Origin: Ornithodoros turicata
Lineage: Eukaryota > Arthropoda > Arachnida > Ixodida > Argasidae
Length of the DNA stretch: 64,000 nt
Assembly: GCF_037126465.1 (NCBI RefSeq)
Contig: NC_088203.1
Location: 49,618,489-49,682,488 of the forward strand
Reading direction: 5' to 3'
This document shows positions 34,651 through 45,084 of this stretch, piece by piece. The notes beneath the pieces were generated by a model. That model worked only from the letters and a program-made list of their open reading frames with translations, made no database searches and was not told the DNA's origin. The position numbers and the translations under genes were made by a program. Position 1 is the stretch's first letter. Every line of letters starts with the position of its first letter.

Positions 34651-35184
34651 AATATGCTTTTCCCTTCTACCTCCATTATCATCTGTTATGTTCTGCATGG
34701 CCACTGCTTTCTACTTTCTTTATTGGTTGCCACAACTCTGCATTACAAATATTAAAAAAAAAAGAAAGAAAAAAAACATTTGCTGGTTCTGGAATTTTCC
34801 CCACGTAACCAATAACCTCCTTATCTTTCGCTATGCTTGCCAATTCTTGCCTGTTGTCCCGTTTCGTCCACGTGTTCGTGAACCTTCCATTTTTCTGTAA
34901 CCGGTCTGTAGCCTAGATCACTACGTTCACGCAATCCCCTCCACACTCTAACAAAGCAGCCATTCACTCCGGCCGTAAAAGCCCGTACGGAACCTTTCTT
35001 CCCTCCGGGCTGTTGACCCACAATTCGCATGAACCTTTAAACACGTCACACATAACCCTTCAAATACCATGCCAATGATGAGGACGGTGCCCAGAAGAAG
35101 AACAGTCTCTGTTCGAAATATCGGCGGCCTCTGTCCTGAGGCAACTCCCTTCCTACATTCTACCGGTTCGCTGGATTTCTACCC
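34651..35184 (+). repeat. Penelope-like element terminal repeat, 5' copy
   Basis: It corresponds to 38803-39338: TTTTCCCTTCTACCTCC, an A-rich run, GGTTCTGGAATTTTCCCC, CCTGTTGTCCCGTTTCG, through to TTCGCTGGATTTCTACCC. Homology with the 3' copy stops exactly at 35184. It contains the start codon of the SGNH ORF (35069) and a small hairpin GAACAG/CTGTTC at 35100-35114. A related 45-bp piece recurs at 47919-47962. Confidence 0.88.
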
Positions 35185-36075
35185 ATCTACGTTCGCTACT
35201 GACGATCCGATGGCCTCAGGAGGTAAGCAACCCGTCCTCTCTTTCTCACATGTCGCACTCCTCGGGGATAGCTGTTACAAGTACATACACGAACACATCC
35301 CACACGGAGAACACGGACCTCACATACACTTTTCAAGCGGCGCAAGAATACCAGACATCATGACACATGTAACCGCCGCCCCACCGAACATCACGCACTT
35401 CATACTCCACGTAGGGACCAACGACATCGCACGGTCGACAGCACAACATGTCATCCAGGAATTCGAAGCACTAGTTTCCTTCATCACAAACAACAGACCA
35501 GGCGCTGAAATAGTACTGACAACGATACTTCCCCGAAGGCAGAACAAACACCGAGCACACATATACCAGGACACATGGCTACACGAGTTCGACAGGAAGG
35601 CGCACGCTGTCAACAACCACCTCATCCACATGCGTCAGGTACACACGCAGCTTTCGAATACCACGCTGAAGCACACCTCGCTCGGGACGGCATCCACCCA
35701 AACCACGCAGGCGTACGAGCTATGGCACACAACATCAAACACCTAATGGTCCATAGATGCCGTCCTGTACTGACAAACGCTCAAACACAACATCATCAAC
35801 CAGCTTACACTTTAAGTGCCAGCACCGCAAACACGCCAGAACACACGATGGCATCAAAGGGGACCACAACGACCACTGCACCCACGCATACACACGCGGC
35901 AACCGACAACACTCCTAACACAACCCGCACACACACAAAGTTCAGGCAAACTGTGACACGGAAAACCACAAGCACGCAAACACAGACAGATGAGATCGAG
36001 GAACACAGCGAGTCTCCACAACCACCGACCCCACAGACACGACGCACGCGCACATCACGCAGAAAACACCGTTGA
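35069..36075 (+). pseudogene. SGNH-hydrolase-like ORF1 of Penelope-like element, one frameshift
   Basis: In the first frame (35069-35746): block I LLGDS with Ser68 as likely nucleophile, and block III HVGTND at 114-119. The last block, DGIH with a candidate catalytic Asp/His at 35686-35697, lies in the next frame (35575-36075) behind EYHAEAHLAR. A one-base shift near 35640-35660 would join them, so the gene is broken, mis-assembled at that site, or uses frameshifting. The second frame continues into a Thr/His-rich low-complexity tail and stops 21 bp before the RT ORF. Esterase-type ORF1s are known from CR1/L2 LINEs; here the ORF sits in the unit of a GIY-YIG Penelope element. The activity is untested. 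Confidence 0.78.
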
Positions 36076-36096
36076 CTATCTAATCACCAGCCTACC

Positions 36097-38802
36097 ATGC
36101 AGTCAACGAACTTTCTACGAATGCGAAAACTCATGGAGAAACGTAGCCGATACCTACATCATCTACGGATCTACACCCACCACCTGGCTCACAACACAGT
36201 ACCTAAAGGCCTCACCCCTAAAACAGTTCCTGCATTAGGAAAACTGACACCTGAACTAGAGCTAGAGTGGGCATCAGCCCTTAACAACACAGCCCGTACG
36301 TTTCTAGAAATATTAAAGAAACAGTGCCACGCGCAACTCGCTACGATCCAGGCCCATATGAACAATATCAGTCTCACCGACGCGGAGGCAAACACTCTCG
36401 AACTACACATTCAACAACTCAACCGCGAGCTAGCTAACAAGGAACACTCAAAACTCGGAAAACCTAATTCCAACAACGACACGGATACCGGACCCACTAA
36501 CACGACACACGCAGCAGCCGAACAAATAATTTCCAGCACCACAACCACAACTCTCCGCAACATCGCTGAGTCACCCCGAGAAAACGCTGACGCAAGCACC
36601 GTAATAGATATATCACGCTCATTAACCAGCGACGAACTACAAGTCCTCTCTAGGGGGTTAACATTCTGCCCTACACTCAATTCTGTTAACGAATACGAAA
36701 TCCACAAAGACATATCAGACTTTGCGAGACGGCTACGCCTTAGAGAATTCTTCGCTCATACAACACAAGAAAACAACAACGACCTCCGACTACCATCAAC
36801 CTGGACACCAAATCACGGCCGAGAACCCGCATTAGACCTGTACATTAAACAAGTAAGCAACGACATCCTTCGCGGTATTTCCCAAAGCTCGCGTGGTCAC
36901 AACCTCACTAAAACACAGCGTGACATCATCAAAGCGCTAGCTGACAGAGATGATATCATTATCAAGCCCGCAGATAAGGGTGGGAGTATCGTCATCTGGC
37001 CCACAGATAAATATATTTCTGAAGCTCAGAGGCAACTCAACAATACGGAACACTACCTCAAACTGGACCATGACCCAACAAAGGAGTACACGGCGCTAAT
37101 AACCCATACCATACAGGACCTCCACGAACGAAAGCTCATCACACGTGATGACCTCAGATATCTCACCCCATCAAACACAGGCGCAGGTCGTTTCTATTTA
37201 CTGCCAAAAATCCACAAGGTACACGCCAACGAGCTCTATACGGCTGACATCCCCGGCAGGCCAATTGTATCTAATAACAACACACCAACAGAAAGACTCT
37301 CGAAATTCCTGGACCACTATTTAAACCATATTCCGACAACACTGCCATCGCATGTACAAGACACACCCCACCTCCTCAGAAAAATCAGAGATATAAACAA
37401 CACTCGTACATTTGGTAGGGACACAATACTAGCCACGCTGGATGTGACAGCACTGTATACTAACATCCCACACAACGACGGAATCACAGCCCTCTGCAAT
37501 ACCCTTTCTACAACAAACACCAGAAAAGACACGGAAACCATACTCGCTCTAATGGACTTGGTCCTTAAACTGAACTACTTCGAGTTCAATGGCGAACACT
37601 ACCTACAAGTACACGGTACAAGTATGGGCACACCTGTTCCACCCACATACGCAAATATCTTTATGGGGTTCTTAGAAAACAAAGTTCTCAGCGCCCTCTC
37701 ATTGAAACCCACGGTGTACCTTCGATACATCGATGATATACTGATAATATGGGAACACGGGGAACATGAATTTCAAAAGTTCATAGATCTACTGAACACC
37801 GCGCATAGCAACATAACGTTCACATCACAACAGTCAACTCACTTAATTAATTTCCTCGACACCACAATATCACTAGACAACGGCAACCTCATCACAACCC
37901 TGTACAAAAAGCCAACTGACAAACAACAATACCTTCACTTCAAGAGTCATCACCCGCGTCACTGTAAGGTTGGAATTCCTAATGGGCAGAGTGTAAGACT
38001 ACGCAGAATTTGTTCAAACGACACAGATTACGCTGAGGAGCTTGACGAACTCTGCAGTACACTTGCCCAAAGGGACTATCCAGACTCCCTCCTAACCGAA
38101 TTCCGTCGCAACGCACTCACACTCGATCGAGACGAGGTTCTGGAAAACCCAAAAAATCCTGACGCGTGCCAAATAAGCTTCATCACAAGATATTCCAACG
38201 CACTTCCAAACATCAAAGCCATTCTACAGAAGCACGAGCCCCTCCTCCAAAGCAGTGACCGAAGCAATATATTCACAAATCCGATACAGGTGACATACCG
38301 ACGCGCAAAAAACCTGGCAGACTCCTTGGTCAATGCCAAAATCAGCAAAACAAGCACCCCGTACACGGGAACACGACCCTGCAACCTCCCGCGCTGCAAA
38401 ACATGCAAGCACGTTCAACACGCTAACTCCATCAAAAGCACTGCGAGCAATTACACCCACCCCGTTAACCACGCGTTCACATGCACAAGCTCCAATGTCA
38501 TATACTGCATTGAATGCGGCGACTGCTCTATGCAATACATTGGTGAAACCGGCCAACAAATGAACAACCGCCTTACCGGACACAGAACCGACACGTCCAA
38601 CAAACTCCCCAAAGCAGTCGCCGAACACTTTAACGGTCCTGGTCACAATTTTGACAACATTAAACTATATATTCTAGAAACCGGGTTTAGATCCACACGT
38701 GACAGACGTGATAAGGTGTCTTATCTTATATACAAGTTCAACGCTCTTCACCCGTCCGGTATCAACAAATCACAAGGCACCCTAGAAACACTTCACAAAT
38801 AA
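36097..38802 (+). CDS. Penelope-like reverse transcriptase with C-terminal GIY-YIG nuclease
   Basis: 901 codons, uninterrupted. The N-terminal Penelope hallmark IIKPADKGGSIVIWPTDKY is at about 287-305, and RFYLLPKIHK near 364. RT motif A is LDVTALYTNIP (Asp449), motif B SMGTPVPPTYAN (from 509), and motif C RYIDDILI with the catalytic pair Asp546-Asp547. A linker with CNLPRCKTCKH (Cys-rich) leads to the GIY-YIG nuclease: VIYCIECGDC (801-810) and QYIGETGQQ (813-821), followed by NNRL and HR. Length and order fit canonical arthropod Penelope elements. The first ATG at 36097 overlaps no upstream frame; a start near here is plausible but unproven. All motifs look intact, so this copy could encode active protein. 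Confidence 0.95.
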   Translation: MQSTNFLRMRKLMEKRSRYLHHLRIYTHHLAHNTVPKGLTPKTVPALGKLTPELELEWASALNNTARTFLEILKKQCHAQLATIQAHMNNISLTDAEANTLELHIQQLNRELANKEHSKLGKPNSNNDTDTGPTNTTHAAAEQIISSTTTTTLRNIAESPRENADASTVIDISRSLTSDELQVLSRGLTFCPTLNSVNEYEIHKDISDFARRLRLREFFAHTTQENNNDLRLPSTWTPNHGREPALDLYIKQVSNDILRGISQSSRGHNLTKTQRDIIKALADRDDIIIKPADKGGSIVIWPTDKYISEAQRQLNNTEHYLKLDHDPTKEYTALITHTIQDLHERKLITRDDLRYLTPSNTGAGRFYLLPKIHKVHANELYTADIPGRPIVSNNNTPTERLSKFLDHYLNHIPTTLPSHVQDTPHLLRKIRDINNTRTFGRDTILATLDVTALYTNIPHNDGITALCNTLSTTNTRKDTETILALMDLVLKLNYFEFNGEHYLQVHGTSMGTPVPPTYANIFMGFLENKVLSALSLKPTVYLRYIDDILIIWEHGEHEFQKFIDLLNTAHSNITFTSQQSTHLINFLDTTISLDNGNLITTLYKKPTDKQQYLHFKSHHPRHCKVGIPNGQSVRLRRICSNDTDYAEELDELCSTLAQRDYPDSLLTEFRRNALTLDRDEVLENPKNPDACQISFITRYSNALPNIKAILQKHEPLLQSSDRSNIFTNPIQVTYRRAKNLADSLVNAKISKTSTPYTGTRPCNLPRCKTCKHVQHANSIKSTASNYTHPVNHAFTCTSSNVIYCIECGDCSMQYIGETGQQMNNRLTGHRTDTSNKLPKAVAEHFNGPGHNFDNIKLYILETGFRSTRDRRDKVSYLIYKFNALHPSGINKSQGTLETLHK

Positions 38803-39338
38803 AATGTGCTTTTCCCTTCTACCTCCATTATCATCTGTTATGTTCTGCATAGCCACTGCTTTCTACTTTCTTTATTGCATGCCACAACTTTGCATTACAA
38901 ATATATATATATAAAAAATAAAAAAAAAACTATTTGCTGGTTCTGGAATTTTCCCCACGTAACCACTAACCTCCCTATCTTTCGCTATGCTTGCCAATTC
39001 TTGCCTGTTGTCCCGTTTCGTCCACGTGTTCGTGAACCTTCCATTTTTCTGTAACCGGTCTGTAGCCTAGATCACTACGTTCACCTAATCCCCTCCACAC
39101 TCTAACAAAGCAGCCATACACTCCGGCCGTAAAAGCCCGTACGGAACCTTTCTTCCCTCCGGGCTGTTGACCCACAATTCGCATGAACCTTTAAACACGT
39201 CACACCTAACCCTTTAAATAACATGCCAATGATGAGGACGGTGCCCAGAAGAAGAATAGTCTCTGTTCGAAATATCGGCGGCTTCTGTCCTGAGGCAACT
39301 CCCTTCCTACATTCTACCGGTTCGCTGGATTTCTACCC
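38803..39338 (+). repeat. Penelope-like element terminal repeat, 3' copy
   Basis: Same sequence as 34651-35184, with small indels in the A-rich/TA run near 38900. It ends at TTTCTACCC, after which unrelated sequence (TGTACAACTTTGG) follows. Confidence 0.88.
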
Positions 39339-40059
39339 TGTACAACTTTGGAGTTCGTAATTTCATGAAATTAAATAACTTGGGATTTGTGCTGGATATT
39401 ACATAACATTGATGCACATGATCTCAACTTTGCCGGACAAGTTGTACACAAAACATGCCACTGTATTTATGCTCAGTTTTTTTAGATCTTTTGCAACGTT
39501 GAAGATGGTAATTGGAAATGCCTGAATCTAGTCATTTCCTCTTCAGTCACTGTGGTGCGTTCCCCACAGCTGATTTGTAAGTTGTTTCATAAACAAAGGT
39601 AAGTCATCTCCATGACCATGATTTTCCTGTTTTAATATACGCTGCCATGCTTCTGGTGCTGTGTTATGGAAATTTGGCAATATTTAGCCTCCAGCCAGCT
39701 AGATAGTTCCACCATATTGCCTTACTTGGGTCTTCTTATACATATATGTGGTCACATGTTCTATATCATCTTGTTCCTGTTTCTTAGGCCTTCTTCATAT
39801 ATCAGCCCAAAATATGAGGATTTTGTTACTCCAGTACCAACTGATGCATACATGTCATTTGTTGTGCTGCAGGAAGTATCCATCAACCACTGTTTCTTCT
39901 CATGCATATTGGTTCTGCCACCAGTAAACTGTTTTAGATACGTCAATCCACAACTGCATTACATTTACATGTGAAAGTTCATCAATAAATAATTTTCTAT
40001 TGGGTCTCACATTTGGCATGCTGTACACCACTAGCTACATAACTAGCAAAATGCTTCCT

Positions 40060-40320
40060 GTGTTCCGCAGGACGTCCTGCGAAGAGACAGGGTATAAGAA
40101 GGGGGTAAATTCCTGTAGGGAAAAGTTGTCCAGAGAACGTCCTACTTAAGTCGCATCTGATATCTTCAGGATTTGCCTAGGACATCGAGGGATCCGTATT
40201 CTGCAGTCCATGGAACGTCCTTGGGGCGTCCTTTGGCAATATTTGGATGTCCATATGATGTCCTTATATCCTATTCAGGACATCCTTGGGATATCCCTGA
40301 GATGTCGATGGCTGTGTGGG
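40060..40320 (-). repeat. GACGTC/GGATATCC array repeat
   Basis: Cores GGACGTCC, AACGTCC, GATATC, GGACATCG, GGATGTCC, GGATATCC follow at 10-25 bp spacing. It ends GATGTCGATGGCTGTGTGGG, the reverse complement of the start box of the 25895 copy. It lacks the 475-bp tail. Confidence 0.72.
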
Positions 40321-40445
40321 TATGAGCATAGAAAATGTTGTGTGCCATGCATTACATATAAGCCTGGTGATGATGTTGAGTGGTCTCAATTATTATTTTA
40401 AAGAGCAGTGGTAGTTTACTGCTGTTGTGATTCTAATGATTCAAG

Positions 40446-41431
40446 CAGGGTGTCGAACCGAAACGTTTTTTGTTCCGGTTTTCGTTGCAGTTCCATCATA
40501 AACGGTCCGGTACCAGTTCAGCTCCGGAGCAAGAAAATAACGGTTCATGCCGGTTTTAACCGGTTCCGCTTCTGGCGGACATATTTATTCCCCCAAAAAA
40601 TCAATGCTGCAAAATGTAAACCCGTTTATATGCATACATGGTATTTAATACTAATAGGCAGCAGTGAAATTGGTAGTTCCTAGTTCCTCTAGAAGTGACT
40701 GTCTGTTCAAATAGGCTTTCTCCATTCTTGAAGCGGATGGTACAAACGGACTTGTTTGTCGTGATGTCATACGTAAAGTACTTTCTTACTAGATTGGTGC
40801 GATCGCGCCCCATCCGAATGGCTGTTGCTGCTTCCTCGCCAGCAAGCACTACCGCACGAGTACGACGCAAATCCAGGAACACCTTCACTCACAAACGCGC
40901 TCGACGGCTCCATTTTGTTTTCTTCGTGTCCTGTCCACAAAAGAGGCCACTTCGCACGTGCTTGCCTCGCAGATACCTAAATGGATTCAACTTCGCTGCT
41001 CTCAAACAAAGGACACGTTGCGCGAGATTACCGATAGAGAAGCCGTTTCGCAGCCCCCTTGGGTCGCACATTGGTCAAGAGTCACAACCGGTCACGTGTA
41101 CATCTAAGTCTAAGTGCGCCACCGATAAAACGTTACAAAGGGAGCCTAAGGGTCATAGTCTACCGACATACATTGCACCGTAACCGTAACCCTAGTAAAG
41201 TATCCATGACATGACTTCGGAACACACAACGACAGTTTCATTCGCCTACTCGTAGTCCAAACCGGCGAAGTTTTTGCTTGGACCAAAAACCGTAAATAAC
41301 TTTTTTGGTTTCCCTCCTGGGCGAAAAAAAAAAAAACGTATACGGTTTCGATTCCCTTCTGGTTCGCACAAAAATAGCGGTTTTTTTCGGTTTTCGGTTC
41401 CGGTTTTCGATTTGCTCCGACACCCTGCTTT
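40446..41431. mobile_element. hAT-like non-autonomous transposon with CCGGTT subterminal motifs
   Basis: The left end GCAGGGTGTCGAACCGAAAC pairs with the right end GCTCCGACACCCTGC; inverted termini are about 13-15 bp. Both subterminal zones are filled with AACCGG/CCGGTT/CGGTTT motifs in both orientations (40460-40570, 41256-41415). This layout is common in hAT MITEs, where transposase binds subterminal repeats. An open frame at 40695-41183 has no recognisable domain and I do not call it a gene. No convincing 8-bp target duplication was found. Confidence 0.68.
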
Positions 41432-41539
41432 AGAGTGAAATGCTTAATCACTACGATCAGATGTCATGCATGTTCTTTTTTGTAATTCAAATTTAATGCA
41501 AGAGTGAATATCATTAAGAGTAGGACAAAGCAACTAAAC

Positions 41540-41950
41540 TTGCGATTGAATAAATAATAGGAGGGTTTGTCCTCGCCGCTCGCTCCCTAGCCCCGCTCTG
41601 CACCTGTTCTGACAGGATATGGTGTCGTCATACAGTGGCTCTATGAATCAGGTGTCTGTAGCAATGCGTTGACGTGAGCAGTGGAGAAAAAGTGTAGCAA
41701 CAGAAAATGGGAGGTTGGTCGACGGTGTGCAATTTCCTGGATGGGTTTACGATGAGCATTGTTTTTGAGTAAGAGGAGTGTGTGTCTTTAGAAATAATTT
41801 GATACTGGAGAGTGTGCTTTCTACTTTGTTCAAGTGTTTCACTGTGCTTGCTTTCCCTTGTTGTCTGGCCGATTTTTCTGATTTTTCCTCACGTGAGAGT
41901 GCTCGTTGAGCAATATCCTGACGTGCCCAGACCTGTTCTGTCTTCGCAGT
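41540..41950 (-). repeat. Family B, copy 4 (partial)
   Basis: It is inverted relative to copy 1; the boxes TTTCCCTTGTTGTCTGG and GAGTGCTCGTTGAGCAATATC match. It joins directly to a GACGTC-type array at 41960, as copy 3 joins one at 43095. Confidence 0.68.
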
Positions 41951-41959
41951 CAGAAAATT

Positions 41960-42130
41960 CTCTCCCACGGATGTCCATCGGATATACTTTCATGGAGATA
42001 CGGATATCCGCAGAATAATGAAATTCCTCCAGCGGGTATACTACGAAGATCCAGTTGGCCAGGCTTCTAACTTCCTACGAATGTCCACTTTGCGGACATA
42101 ACCAGGAGATACGGACGTAAGCAGGAGCTT
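41960..42130 (-). repeat. GACGTC/GGATATCC array repeat
   Basis: GGATGTCC, CGGATATAC, GGATATCC, GAATGTCC and GGACGTAAGCAGGAG follow closely. It lies between family B copy 4 and repeat family D. Confidence 0.6.
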
Positions 42131-42306
42131 TCTGGGATGCAGCATGTATCTCGAGCGAGTGTTACTTCATTCTTTTTGTAGTTAGTATACGCTTTGTAGT
42201 AAAATGTGAAGCGTATTTCCACTATTTTTTAACATCTGCCACCCTCTCCGGTGGTTTTGTTTTCTGTTACTCCGCTTTGTTTCCCATGACGGAAAATAAG
42301 CGCGGC
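42093..42306 (+). repeat. Repeat family D, copy 1
   Basis: About 210 bp in direct orientation with 44491-44697: CCAGGAGATACGGACGTAAG, TTAGTATACGCTTTGTAG, TCTGCCACC, GGTGGYTTT, CTCCGCTYTGTTTCCCATGA, GAGCGGGGCG-type end. Non-coding. Confidence 0.78.
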
Positions 42307-42339
42307 GATATTCGTGGATGCGGCGGATATTCTGTGCTT

Positions 42340-43080
42340 TCCTGATATTCATAAGACTATCTAGTCATTTAGAAAGTCTTCGGGATCAAAATGCGTAATT
42401 GCGACAATCAGCTTTCATCCATGGTATTTTATCCTTTTGTGCAAATTTTTTCTGTTTCTTATGCAATTAGTACAATAAAGGAAATAATCTTGGGACAGTG
42501 ATTCAATAAATAACAGGCCCCTGTCTAGAGCGCAGCCGTGCGCATCCTTAAACCATTCAGCTGGATGCCTTGGTGATGGCGTCATGCCGCGGCTCTCTTG
42601 GTGCAGGTGGATCTTGTCCATAGTAGTTGTGTTGGGCATTAGTGGAAAAAACAGTGTAGCCTTGAGACAATGGCATGACGTCACAACCAATGAGCAAGGC
42701 CCACAGAGGGCGCAAGGATTCACTTCTCTCTTGGCCTCTGGCGAGTATGGACGTGGCACGTGTTGATTGTGTTCCTAGCGATTGCGTTGGCCATTAGTAG
42801 AAAAGGGCAACCTCGGTGAGATACAGTTTGCCTCTGAAGCGTGTGTACGGATGTGTGGATCGTCACTGGTGAATGGTGTGCGACGATTCTCGTGGATTTT
42901 GTGTCGAGTGGATTTACAATGAGGGAGTGCAGTGTACATGAAAATACTCCGATGCTGGTGAGTGTCTTTTTCACTATGTTCAAGTGTTTTTCTGTGTTTG
43001 CGCTCCTCTGTTGTCTAGCAGTCGTGCAATTTTTCCTATTGTAACAGCGCTTGTTGAGCACTATCCTGACATGACCTGGC
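42340..43080 (-). repeat. Family B, copy 3 (full length, inverted)
   Basis: The reverse complement aligns with 21405-22140 from the GAGCGCTGTTA box to the CTAAATGACTAGATAGTCTTA box. Together they form a 740-bp inverted pair separated by about 20 kb. Confidence 0.78.
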
Positions 43081-43094
43081 CTGCATCCATTTTA

Positions 43095-43465
43095 ACCATC
43101 GACATCTCAGGGATATCCCGCGGATATCCTGAACAGTATATCAGGATATCCTAGGGACATCCAAGTACTGCCAAAGAACACCCCAAAGACGTTACAGGGA
43201 CATCAAAATATGTATCCCTAGATGTCCAGACGAAATCCTGAGGATATCCGATGCGATATAAGTAGGACTATTCCCAGTAAACCGGAGACGTCCAGTGAAC
43301 ATCCATGTGATATCCTGACTCGGACGTCTGAACGTTCCAGGGAGCATGCCAGAAATCCCATAGACATCATATGTACGTCCAGGGGACGAAAAAATCTTCC
43401 CCTGTTGCACATTCCACAAACATCCCACAAACGTACAGTAGACGTCCATGGGATATTGACAGCTT
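43095..43465 (+). repeat. GACGTC/GGATATCC array repeat, longest copy
   Basis: About 370 bp carrying more than 20 cores of the type GGATATCC, GGACATCC, GACGTCC and AACATCC at 10-25 bp spacing. It starts AACCATCGACATCTCAGGGA, matching the head box of the other copies. It directly follows family B copy 3. Confidence 0.75.
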
Positions 43466-43744
43466 TGAGATCGAGACGCCGCATGGACGTTTATTGGAAG
43501 CTTGAAGTTGCATTTATCATCTTCAAAGCTAGCTAGCTGCAGAGCCTTACTCAAATTTCCTACTAATACAATATACTGAAGCATGCATATTGAAACATTT
43601 TGTAGGAGTCTTGGGTGGGCTGGTGTCGGCACCATTAACGGACCCGTAAATATAGAGAGTGGCCACCACATAACTATTTCGTTCCCCGTTTCTCCTATAT
43701 GCCTGTTTCTGGAATTTTCCCATAAAGAGCACAAAGCGCGGCGG

Positions 43745-44105
43745 TTTAAATAAAGCAAACAGAGAAATGGAAAAGCTCACAGTCCAAAAATCTTCGAAGG
43801 GTACTAGCATTTCCTTTCCAAGAGCAAGCAAATACTATATATTGCTTGTCGCGCGAACTTCCGCGAATGCGAGGGTACTGCTCGCCTCCGAAACAAAACA
43901 GAGGGTGAGCTGCCTAAGTATAATGCGATTACCTACAAAAACATCAGTCAAGTGAGGAGTTGCGTGGTGTATTAATTCTGCAACAAGGTAATGACTCTGT
44001 TTCTTACAGCTCTTGGTCTGAGACACTCAGTAGGTTCATCCAAAGTCAAATTTTGAGAGTGCCACAGAATTCCGTATCTCTCCCTCTTTCTCAATGAGTG
44101 CTCAA
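43745..44105 (+). repeat. Repeat family C, copy 1
   Basis: About 360 bp, diverged direct copies at 44695-45060 and 50525-50880. Shared boxes: GCGAATGCGAGRG-type, TTTAATGCGATTRCGTA, GTGAGGARYTGCKTGGTGTATTA and TTTCTCTCTCYC. Confidence 0.7.
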
Positions 44106-44229
44106 CGTAACATAGACAGTCAGTTCTGGAAGGAACGAAATCTTGCAATCTTGCACAGGACCGCTCTTTGTTTCCAATAAACGTAATTCAGCCCCTGTTT
44201 GCACATACTTTTTGGTTCGTGATGCGATC

Positions 44230-44520
44230 GCCTTAGAATATCCAAATCTCGATGTACTTAAGATATTCTCTTTGGGACGTAGAGGGGATATACAGAATTG
44301 GATATCCCCAACAACTAAACTATTTTGAGGAGACATTCTGGACGTCTATGTGACGTCCATGGAACATAGCTACAGTTGTGACATCTGCGACATAGTTTTA
44401 ATCCAATCAAAAATATCCATGGGACGTACATATGATGTCTCGACGTCTTCGACATCTGCGACACATTTTGGACGTCCCCAGAATATTCCTGGACCAGGAG
44501 ATACGGACGTAAGCAGGAGG
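44230..44520 (-). repeat. GACGTC/GGATATCC array repeat
   Basis: GGATATACAG, GGATATCC, GGACGTC, TGACGTCCATGG, GGGACGTAC, TCGACGTC and GGACGTCCC are at short spacing. It leads directly into family D copy 2. Confidence 0.65.
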
Positions 44521-44697
44521 TTCTGGGATGCAGCGTGCATTTGAAACGACTGTTACTCTCAGTTTTTAGTACTTAGTATACGCTTTGTAGCAGAATTCAA
44601 CGCGTCTTTCCACCATTTTTTTTAACTTCTGCCACCGTAGCTGGTGGCTTTTTTCTGTTGCTCCGCTCTGTTTCCCATGAGGAAAAATGAGCGGGGC
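44491..44697 (+). repeat. Repeat family D, copy 2
   Basis: Direct partner of 42093-42306. Here it is immediately followed by family C copy 2, suggesting D and C are parts of one larger repeat. Confidence 0.76.
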
Positions 44698-45060
44698 GTT
44701 TCAAAAGAAGATTGGGCCACTTAGCAGAAAAGCTTTGGAAATGTATGGCATCCACTTCCAAACAGAAAACAGACACTGTACATTGGCGTTCTCGCAAGCT
44801 TCTGCACATTCGAGAGCCCTGCTCAGCTGTGGGTCGAAATGAATGGTAAGATGTCTCAGTTTAATTCGATTACGTACACAAACAACAGTGAAATAAGTAA
44901 TTGCTTGGTGTATTAGTTATCGTGGAGGTAGTGTCTCTGTTTCTTACTCATTTGCTTTGAGAAAGCCACTTGGTTCATAGAAAGTCGAATTTGTGCAGTG
45001 GTACATCGTCCCACGTTTCTCTCTCCCTTGTAGTATTTGGTCCATGCAACATCCCATCAG
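44695..45060 (+). repeat. Repeat family C, copy 2
   Basis: It matches 43745-44105 and 50525-50880 (CATTCGAGAGCCCTGCTCAG, AATTGCTTGGTGTATTAG, CCACGTTTCTCTCTCCC). Confidence 0.7.
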
Positions 45061-45084
45061 GACCTGATTTTCCAAACCGTGAAA

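Larger units (their letters stand above)
35185..39338 (+). mobile_element. Penelope-like retroelement, full monomer
   Basis: A 4154-bp unit, head to tail with the truncated copy at 33813-35184. It codes for an SGNH-type ORF (broken by one frameshift) and a 901-codon RT/GIY-YIG protein, then the terminal repeat. The sequence outside the whole pair, CCCTGTA at 33803-33809 and again at 39336-39342, fits a 7-bp target duplication at the end of the MITE. This places the insertion after the MITE. Confidence 0.92.

Noticed and set aside
35066..35140. Possible hammerhead in the Penelope terminal repeat (AATGATGAGG ... CGAAATATCGG)
   Set aside because: TGATGAG and GAAATATC are present in order, and such ribozymes are known in this element class. 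Stem I would be only GCC/GGC with a bulge, C3 is A, and stem II competes with the GAACAG/CTGTTC hairpin. Too weak to call.
35805..36053. Val/Cys-rich minus-strand ORF opposite the SGNH tail
   Set aside because: It is the antisense of a Thr/His-rich low-complexity region and has no independent support.
40695..41183. 162-codon ORF as a gene
   Set aside because: It lies wholly inside a hAT-like MITE, is Arg/Ser/Thr-rich without a domain, and has overlapping frames on the other strand.
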